DNA of 64,000 bases from an uncultured Clostridiaceae bacterium (GTDB lineage Bacteria > Bacillota > Clostridia > TANB77 > CAG-508), in NCBI GenBank assembly GCA_930990125.1, contig CAKNOI010000004.1, positions 1 through 64,000 on the forward strand, given 5' to 3'. The stretch's first letter is position 1. Every line of letters starts with the position of its first letter. This document shows, piece by piece, positions 57,957 to 64,000 of this stretch. The position numbers and the translations under genes are program-made. The notes under the pieces are model-generated. The model made no database searches and was not told where the DNA came from. It saw nothing but the letters and a program-made list of their open reading frames with translations.

Positions 57957-59522
57957 ATGGAAAAAGAAGAAATTTTTACAAAGTTAAAAAGAAAAGATTA
58001 TAACAACCAACTAGAACAGGTCTTAGAAACTAAGGCCTTTTCAGAGTCTACGAAAAACTTACTTCTTAGCATGTTTTATAAAATAGAAAACGCCTATGCT
58101 GATTATCAAAAGGTAAAACAAGAAGTTCCTACCAAAGGTGAATTTTTAGAAAATATAATAGAAATTATTGAAGAAGACTGTGAAGAAATTATCTTAGTAG
58201 AACCACAGTCGGAAGAGGCAAAAGTATTAGAAAAACAAAATGGTACGTATCTAGTAAATAGCAAAGAAAAGAAAATTATGACATATCCAAACGAAAAGAA
58301 ATTACTAAATGCTATCTTGCAATTAGGGAAAAATAGAAACTGTTTTTCTAGTAAAAACACTATTTTGTCAGATGCAATTTGTGAATTTACGAAAATAGGA
58401 AACTGCATGAGTAAAACAGAAGTAATTCGTGATTTTAATGGTTGGTCATGGGATATTAGTACATCAGAAATAGAACATATTCCCTATAATTTGATATATC
58501 AAAATTTGCTATTTTTAAGTGGAGAACAGTTTTTAGCCCAATGGCTAAAAAACACTTTTAGTGAAGTAGAACCCACCAAGCTTTTAGAAACAAAATTAAC
58601 ACAAGAATATCAAAAAGATGCAGATTCTTTCCTGTTTGTATTTTATAAAGTTATTATAGCACTCTATGCCAATCAAAATGTACAAGAAAAAGATAGAATA
58701 CTAGAACAATTAAACCTAAAAAAAAGACAATTAGAGTTGTTAGAAAATAAAAAACAATTATTAGAAGAAATTACAAAAAGTAAGCGTGAAATTAATAAAA
58801 AAATAGGGGAAATAGATAAAATTTTAAATGATAATACACTAATTAGGGAAGAATATCAAAAACGAAATGCTAAATTACCCAATAAAGAAAAAATATTTAG
58901 TATTAGCCATTTAGCAGATAGGCTAGAAGCAGAAAGAAAACACCATTTAGAAGCAATAGAAGAGTACAACCGAATGTTAGATCCAAAAGAATATGTAGCC
59001 AGAAAAAATAAAGTAAAAGAAGAAATAGAATTTTTACAAGCAGTACCATTAGAAGAAAGTGACTTACTATTAGCCGGTATAGAATTACAAAGAGAATTTT
59101 TAAAATGTATTGCAAGAAAAATACAAACATGTACCACCAAAAAAGAAATGGTAGGCTTGCTTTATCTATTTCGTTATTATAACCAAATTCCCTTTTCAAA
59201 AGAACAAACTATTGGTGATGTAACACAAATGGCAAACTTTTTAGAAGTGATACAAAAGGAGCTTTTGCAAAAGGCAAAAGAACTAAAAGTATATGTGGAT
59301 TTAGAAATAGATGAACAATTGGATTATGCTATTTTTAAACAAATATTGCACACAAAAATTATTAATTTAGAAAACATAGCTATTTCTATACAGAAAAAAG
59401 CAGAAAATGTTTTAATAGACTGTTATGATGATAATATTTTAGAAGAACAATGGGATTTGACAATAACAACTCGAAATGATACAGTAAAAAAGAAGAAAAA
59501 AGTAAAGGTATTGTTAGCATAA
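57957..59522 (+). CDS. Coiled-coil protein of unknown function
   Basis: A 521-residue soluble protein, which I do not recognise. The N-terminal half (1-230) is helical and acidic, with an FNGWSWDISTSEI segment near residue 159 that looks conserved. A central coiled coil spans about 240-360 (KKRQLELLENKKQLLEEI). A C-terminal helical part ends in a Lys-rich tail. The ATG at 57957 is set by AAGGAG at 57946-57951. It lies 38 nt after ftsK and 29 nt before a beta-CASP nuclease, all on one strand. Confidence 0.7.
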   Translation: MEKEEIFTKLKRKDYNNQLEQVLETKAFSESTKNLLLSMFYKIENAYADYQKVKQEVPTKGEFLENIIEIIEEDCEEIILVEPQSEEAKVLEKQNGTYLVNSKEKKIMTYPNEKKLLNAILQLGKNRNCFSSKNTILSDAICEFTKIGNCMSKTEVIRDFNGWSWDISTSEIEHIPYNLIYQNLLFLSGEQFLAQWLKNTFSEVEPTKLLETKLTQEYQKDADSFLFVFYKVIIALYANQNVQEKDRILEQLNLKKRQLELLENKKQLLEEITKSKREINKKIGEIDKILNDNTLIREEYQKRNAKLPNKEKIFSISHLADRLEAERKHHLEAIEEYNRMLDPKEYVARKNKVKEEIEFLQAVPLEESDLLLAGIELQREFLKCIARKIQTCTTKKEMVGLLYLFRYYNQIPFSKEQTIGDVTQMANFLEVIQKELLQKAKELKVYVDLEIDEQLDYAIFKQILHTKIINLENIAISIQKKAENVLIDCYDDNILEEQWDLTITTRNDTVKKKKKVKVLLA

Positions 59523-59551
59523 TATACAAAAGTAAAGAGAGGAGAGAAAAA

Positions 59552-61201
59552 ATGAATATTACCTTTTTAGGAGCGGCAAAGACTGTAACAGGTTCCAATT
59601 TTTTAGTAGAAGGAGCTGGAAAAAAATTTATTGTGGATTGTGGTATGTACCAAGGGCAGGCAAGTTTAGAGGCAGAAAATGATGAGCCATTTGCTTTTGC
59701 TGTAGACCAAATAGATTTTATGCTATTAACCCACGCACACATTGACCATTCTGGAAGAATTCCAAAACTATATAAAGAAGGATATCGTAACTCGATTTAT
59801 GCTACAAAAGCCACCTGTGACCTATGTAGTATTATGCTTCCAGATAGTGGTCATATTCAAGAAATGGAAATTGAATGGAAAAACAGAAAACGTAAAAGAG
59901 AAGGAAAAGAACCACTTCCACCACTCTATACTGCAGAAGAAGCAGCACGTTCACTAGAAATATTTACTCCTGTTCGTTATGACGAAATTATAGAAATAGA
60001 CTCTAATATTCATGTACGTTTTAATGATGCAGGACATATGCTAGGTTCTAGCATTATAGAAGTATGGATAAAAGAAGGAGAAGAGGAAAAGAAAATCGTA
60101 TTTACAGGAGACCTAGGTAATAATGATATTCCATTATTAGCGTCTCCAACCATGATAGAAAGTGCAGATTATTTAGTGATGGAATCTACCTATGGTAGTA
60201 GGCTACATATGCGAAATGATGAAAAAGCAGAACTATTTCTAGATATTGTATCTGAAACCTTAGATAATGGAGGAACCGTTGTTATTCCTTCCTTTGCAGT
60301 AGGAAGAACACAAGAAATATTATACGAAATTAATAAATTAAAAGAAAAACGTGATGATGAAGAATTTAGAAGAAAATACAAAACTTTAATGCGCGCACCA
60401 GTGTATGTAGATAGTCCGCTTGCCATTTCTGCTACAGAGGTATTTAGAGAGAATATGGACTTGTTTGACGAAGATGTAAAACATGCTATTGCGAGTGGTG
60501 ACAATCCACTAGAATTTCCAGGATTACAATTTACTGTTACTGCAGAAGAATCTAAAGCACTAAATGAAAGAGAAGAACCATGTATTATTATTTCAGCAAG
60601 TGGTATGTGTGAGGTGGGACGTATTAAGCACCACTTGAAACATAATTTATGGAATCCAAAAAGCACTATTCTTTTTGTGGGATATCAAGCTCCAGGAACT
60701 CTAGGTAGTAGAATTGTAAATGGAGAAAAGAAAGTAAAAATTTTTGGAGATGAAATTGCTGTTAATGCTAGAATTGAATACATAGAAGGATATTCTGGAC
60801 ACGCAGACCAAGAATGGTTACTAAACTTTGTATATTCCTTTATTAGTAAACCAAAACACATTTTCTTAGTACATGGAGAACCAGAATCCCAAGAAGTATT
60901 AAAAGAAAAACTAGAGGAACAATTACCAATTCCTGTTCATATTCCAGAATGGGGAGAAACGTATGAACTAGAGAATCTACAAGTAGAAAAAGTAGGACAA
61001 TTAGAGGTACATAACAAAGAACAAGAAGAAAGAAAAATAGCGTTAGACAAAATACGTAAAATTAAAGATGAAGTTGCTGACATGGAAGATATTATCAAAG
61101 AAGAAATTTTAACCAAAGATGCAAAAGATGAAGACATCAAAGTTTTAAACTTAAGATTAAAAGAATTAGAAAATCAAATTGTTAGAATTATTCAAAACTA
61201 A
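59552..61201 (+). CDS. MBL/beta-CASP RNA-processing nuclease
   Basis: A 549-residue metallo-beta-lactamase nuclease of the beta-CASP group (YSH1/CPSF73-like, related to RNase J). Zinc motif H61-A-H63-I-D65-H66, followed by FNDAGHMLGSS and VFTGDLGNNDIPLL. The beta-CASP insert contains VVIPSFAVGRTQEILY and IISASGMCEVGRIKHHL in parts. The RMM-like GYSGHADQEWLLNF and LVHGEPESQEVLKEKL complete it. A C-terminal coiled tail (about 480-549) is added. It is likely an RNA endo- or exonuclease in the cytoplasm. GAGAGGAGAG precedes the ATG. Confidence 0.9.
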   Translation: MNITFLGAAKTVTGSNFLVEGAGKKFIVDCGMYQGQASLEAENDEPFAFAVDQIDFMLLTHAHIDHSGRIPKLYKEGYRNSIYATKATCDLCSIMLPDSGHIQEMEIEWKNRKRKREGKEPLPPLYTAEEAARSLEIFTPVRYDEIIEIDSNIHVRFNDAGHMLGSSIIEVWIKEGEEEKKIVFTGDLGNNDIPLLASPTMIESADYLVMESTYGSRLHMRNDEKAELFLDIVSETLDNGGTVVIPSFAVGRTQEILYEINKLKEKRDDEEFRRKYKTLMRAPVYVDSPLAISATEVFRENMDLFDEDVKHAIASGDNPLEFPGLQFTVTAEESKALNEREEPCIIISASGMCEVGRIKHHLKHNLWNPKSTILFVGYQAPGTLGSRIVNGEKKVKIFGDEIAVNARIEYIEGYSGHADQEWLLNFVYSFISKPKHIFLVHGEPESQEVLKEKLEEQLPIPVHIPEWGETYELENLQVEKVGQLEVHNKEQEERKIALDKIRKIKDEVADMEDIIKEEILTKDAKDEDIKVLNLRLKELENQIVRIIQN

Positions 61202-61224
61202 CAGAAAGAATAGAGGGAAAACAA

Positions 61225-63141
61225 ATGAATTCAGAAAATAAAAAATTTATGAATGATGCTGTAATAGGAAACAAAAACTTAGTAGCAAGTTATAGTAAAG
61301 AAGGAGAATTACTAAGACTGTTTTATCCTAATTCTGATTACAAACAATTTATAGACTTTTTTCATACTGGAGTAAAAATAAACGATTCCAATATTATTTA
61401 TTTACATGATGATATCAATAATATATATGAACAATACTATACCGAAAACACTAATATTTTAAACACCAATATTTACAATACTTACTTTAACTTAAAAATG
61501 CTACAAACGGACTTTGTAAGTATAGATAAAAACATCTTGGTAAAACGATACAGTTTTGTAAACGAAAATACTATTGACTTAGATGTACATTTTTTGATTC
61601 ATTCTGGACTTGTTAGTAATAGTAATAATATGGTAAGCTGTGTAGTAATGGATAATGTTATGATACAATATACACACGAAAATACTTTTTGTATATTTTC
61701 TAAACAAGATATAGAATCGCATCGTATTAATGATAGTAAAAATCAGATTTATACTGGAAAAATCCAAGATAAAGATTATATCGGAATGGCAGCAGATAGT
61801 AGCATTTCTTATGCCATAGGAACCATTCATCCAGGAGAAAAGAAAAGCATTGATATCTTTATTAAAGTAGACCATAATAAAGAAAAAGCAAGTTTGAGCG
61901 AACTAGAACTAGAATTGAGCAGATTAAGAAAGTTAGACACAGAAAAAGAATATGTTAGTACAAGAAAATTTTGGCAAAAATATGTCAATGACCATAATAC
62001 CATATTGGTACAACCATTAGAAAATAGCATAGATAAAAAAATAGAAGAAATCTATAAACGAACCATTTTATTATTCCCACTTCTTACCAACCATGAATTT
62101 GGAGGAATCTCCGCAGGAATAGAAGTAGACGAAAACCGTACTCACTCTGGACGTTATTCTTACTGTTGGCCAAGAGATGCTGTGTTTATCGCAAAAGCTT
62201 TTGATATATTAGGAATGAAAAAAGAAACCGATAAATTTTACAGTCATTTTTGTAAAACAACACAACATCGTAACGGAATATGGGAACAACGCTATTATAC
62301 CGATGGACGTTTAGCTCCATGCTGGGGATACCAAATAGATGAAACAGCAAGTGTTATTTATGGAGTATATGAGCATTACTTATACACCAAAGATAAGCAA
62401 TTTTTAAAAGACTGCTTAAAAATGTGCGAAAATGCAATGAAATTTTTAAAACGTTATGTAGATAACCTATTCACTCCAGACCCAGCTATGCCAAAAAGCT
62501 ACGACTTATGGGAAATGCACGAAGGAATTCATACCTATTCCTTAGCAAGTATATTTGCAAGCTTTGATCACATGATAAAAATATATGCAGAAGTAAAAGA
62601 ACTCTATGCAGGAAATCGACTAAAAGAACAATTTATACTAGAAGAAACAGAAACCCTACGTAAATACATGGTATCTGTTAAAAACTATCTATTAGAGCAT
62701 TGCTATGACGAAGAACAAAAATGCTTTGTAAGAGGAACAGAAGATAAATCTGTAGATATTAGTGTACTAGGAATGGTAACACCTTTTGGAGTATGTAGTC
62801 CAAAAGAAAAGAAAGTACTAAATACCATAGAAAAAATAAACCTAACCCTAAGAACCTATACAGGAGGCTATCTACGTTTTGAAAAAGATAGCTATATGGG
62901 AGGTCATAACCCATGGGTAATAGCAACCCTATGGATGGCACTATATTATACACAAAAAGAAGAATGGAAAAAAGCGAGAGAAAGTTTTCAATTTGTAATA
63001 GAAACCATGGCAGAACATGGATTTTTAGGAGAACAAGTAGATAATAGCACCAAAACAGCAAGTTGGGTAATAGGACTTGGCTGGTCCCATGCAATGTTTA
63101 TCATTGTACTAGAAGCACTAGCAAAACATGGAAAGAACTAG
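61225..63141 (+). CDS. GH15 glucoamylase-like enzyme
   Basis: A 638-residue glycoside hydrolase with an N-terminal beta-sandwich (about 1-260) and an (alpha/alpha)6 barrel (about 270-635), the layout of bacterial GH15 glucoamylases/trehalases. RYSYCWPRDAVFIAKAFD (about 309-326) and the WEQRYYTDG and YDLWEMHEG blocks carry the acidic catalytic residues expected for the family. There is no signal peptide, so the enzyme should act on cytoplasmic alpha-glucans, as the GH13 enzyme at 20666 would. An AGAGGGAAA site precedes the ATG. It lies 23 nt after the nuclease gene. Confidence 0.88.
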   Translation: MNSENKKFMNDAVIGNKNLVASYSKEGELLRLFYPNSDYKQFIDFFHTGVKINDSNIIYLHDDINNIYEQYYTENTNILNTNIYNTYFNLKMLQTDFVSIDKNILVKRYSFVNENTIDLDVHFLIHSGLVSNSNNMVSCVVMDNVMIQYTHENTFCIFSKQDIESHRINDSKNQIYTGKIQDKDYIGMAADSSISYAIGTIHPGEKKSIDIFIKVDHNKEKASLSELELELSRLRKLDTEKEYVSTRKFWQKYVNDHNTILVQPLENSIDKKIEEIYKRTILLFPLLTNHEFGGISAGIEVDENRTHSGRYSYCWPRDAVFIAKAFDILGMKKETDKFYSHFCKTTQHRNGIWEQRYYTDGRLAPCWGYQIDETASVIYGVYEHYLYTKDKQFLKDCLKMCENAMKFLKRYVDNLFTPDPAMPKSYDLWEMHEGIHTYSLASIFASFDHMIKIYAEVKELYAGNRLKEQFILEETETLRKYMVSVKNYLLEHCYDEEQKCFVRGTEDKSVDISVLGMVTPFGVCSPKEKKVLNTIEKINLTLRTYTGGYLRFEKDSYMGGHNPWVIATLWMALYYTQKEEWKKARESFQFVIETMAEHGFLGEQVDNSTKTASWVIGLGWSHAMFIIVLEALAKHGKN

Positions 63142-63160
63142 AAAATTTTTCTAAAAACCC

Positions 63161-63189
63161 TTGATTTTCTTCTAAAAAAAGGGTATAAT
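63161..63189 (+). promoter_or_regulatory. rimP-nusA promoter
   Basis: TTGATT (63161-63166), a 17-bp spacer and TATAAT (63184-63189). The leader contains a perfect 10-bp hairpin, AAGAGTGGGA with its complement (63214-63238), before the rimP ribosome site. Confidence 0.82.
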
Positions 63190-63262
63190 ACTACTAGCAT
63201 ATAAGTTCGGCAGAAGAGTGGGAGCAAATCCCACTCTTTGGTCTTGTATAGGGGGAAATTTT

Positions 63263-63721
63263 TTGAAAATCGAGGAAAAAGTAGAAAAGATTATTCAGAA
63301 TCCAGTCGAAAATTTAGGATATTCTTTGTATGATGTCTATTATGTAAAAGAAGGAAAAGATTATTTTTTACGTGTTATCATAGATAAACCGACAGGAATT
63401 AGTCTAGAAGATTGCGAAAAAGTTAGCAATGAGATTAATCCTATCTTAGATGAAGAGAATATCATAAAAGAACAGTACTTTTTAGAAGTGTCTTCTCCTG
63501 GAATTGAAAGAGTATTAAGAAAAGAGAAACAATTACAAGAGGCGATAGGGGAAAATGTAGAAGTTAGCCTATTTCAAAACCTAGAAGGAGAAAAAATTTT
63601 TTCTGGAATGTTGCAAGAGGTTACTACAGAATATGTAGTATTGCAAATAGAAGGGAAAGATAAAAAAATAGATAGAAAAAATATAGCACAAATCAAAACA
63701 ACATTTGATTGGGATGAATAA
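63263..63721 (+). CDS. rimP: Ribosome maturation factor RimP
   Basis: A 152-residue RimP needed for 30S assembly. Typical stretches are VENLGYSLYDVYYVKEGKDY in parts, LRVIIDKPTGISLEDCEKVS in parts and LEVSSPGIERVLRKEK. The start is TTG at 63263 with AGGGGGAAA upstream; earlier in-frame starts lie in the leader hairpin. nusA follows after 25 nt, the standard order. Confidence 0.95.
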   Translation: MKIEEKVEKIIQNPVENLGYSLYDVYYVKEGKDYFLRVIIDKPTGISLEDCEKVSNEINPILDEENIIKEQYFLEVSSPGIERVLRKEKQLQEAIGENVEVSLFQNLEGEKIFSGMLQEVTTEYVVLQIEGKDKKIDRKNIAQIKTTFDWDE

Positions 63722-63746
63722 AAATATAAAGGAGGAATTGGGAAAA

Positions 63747-64000
63747 ATGAAGAAAGCAAAGCCTGTAGAAGTAAAAGCAATTGATAACAAAGAATTGATT
63801 TTAGCATTAGAGGAACTAGAAAAAGAAAAAGGGATTAAAAAGGAGTATTTATTAGAGTCTATCGAAACAGCTCTTGTAACAGCTTATAAAAGAAATTTTG
63901 ATTCCAAAGAAAATGTACGTGTAACAATGGATAAACAAACCGGAGAAGTACATTTATATAGTGTAAAAGAAGTGTCCGAAGTAGTAGAAGATGGAAATTT
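63747..64000 (+). CDS. nusA: Transcription factor NusA, N-terminus only
   Basis: The frame opens at ATG 63747 behind GGAGGAATTGGG and runs off the window after 84 codons. NKELILALEELEKEKGIKKE, then YLLESIETALVTAYKRNF, is the N-terminal RNA-polymerase-binding domain of NusA, and the VRVTMDKQTGEVHLY stretch follows as usual. It would modulate pausing, termination and antitermination. Position after rimP confirms the call. It starts MKKAKPVEVKAIDNK, a slightly longer N-terminus than most NusA. Confidence 0.93.
   Translation, partial: MKKAKPVEVKAIDNKELILALEELEKEKGIKKEYLLESIETALVTAYKRNFDSKENVRVTMDKQTGEVHLYSVKEVSEVVEDGN

Noticed and set aside
1-64000. tRNA or rRNA genes
   Set aside because: No cloverleaf with GGTTCGA-type T arm and no rRNA segment was recognised; a tool-based scan could still find a divergent tRNA.

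Overview
The window is AT-rich DNA from a spore-forming Firmicute, most likely an uncultured gut-type clostridium. The evidence is strong Shine-Dalgarno sites, TTGACA/TATAAT promoters, U-run terminators, a spoVA operon, a SigV/RsiV-type pair, SepF/DivIVA and the L20-type leader before infC-rpmI-rplT. Species cannot be read from the sequence alone.

Layout. (1) Positions 1-10000 are an accessory region: the 3' part of a mobilization relaxase, then cargo on one strand. The cargo is a divergent Nudix protein, a HAD phosphatase, a DUF1016/PDDEXK nuclease followed by three orphan proteins (one a large membrane protein), and a small-molecule cassette (cupin, Cys-containing flavodoxin, RNase Z-like hydrolase, LCM-type methyltransferase). 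Four short related palindromes punctuate it. (2) 10000-15200 holds an extracytoplasmic-stress cluster (SGNH hydrolase, DUF4358 protein, ECF sigma, RsiV-like anti-sigma), an orphan membrane protein and a Ca2+/Na+ exchanger. (3) 15200-19900 holds divergent rplM-rpsI and infC-rpmI-rplT, then dodecin-spoVAC-spoVAD-spoVAEb. (4) 19870-23850 on the minus strand has a frameshifted PF06541 membrane protein and an asd-tcdA-alpha-amylase run. (5) 24000-29400 has two tandem pilin-like Gly-rich surface proteins, ruvA and rarA. The duplication carried a copy of the ruvA promoter and start codon. (6) 29400-46400 is core housekeeping: SPFH/NfeD, truA, dinB, folD, dprA, a class A PBP, cysS, a FemAB protein, an alanine-racemase-like protein, an FtsH-type protease, an RluA enzyme and a hexapeptide-repeat protein. 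An apparently autonomous structured transcript lies at 44.5 kb. (7) 46400-64000 holds two tiny Cys-rich peptides, mutL-miaA, an HlyD-like protein with sepF and divIVA, a second ECF sigma/anti-sigma pair, rsmD, ftsK, a beta-CASP nuclease, a GH15 enzyme, rimP and the start of nusA.

How the parts work together. Envelope and division genes (PBP, FemAB, racemase, FtsH, SepF, DivIVA, FtsK) and genome-maintenance genes (ruvA, rarA, dinB, dprA, mutL) dominate the core. The most unusual material is the DUF1016 cassette with its palindromes, the 44.5-kb RNA/peptide unit, and the pilin-like duplication. No tRNA, rRNA or CRISPR array was recognised. All assignments are by reading motifs; no database search was run.
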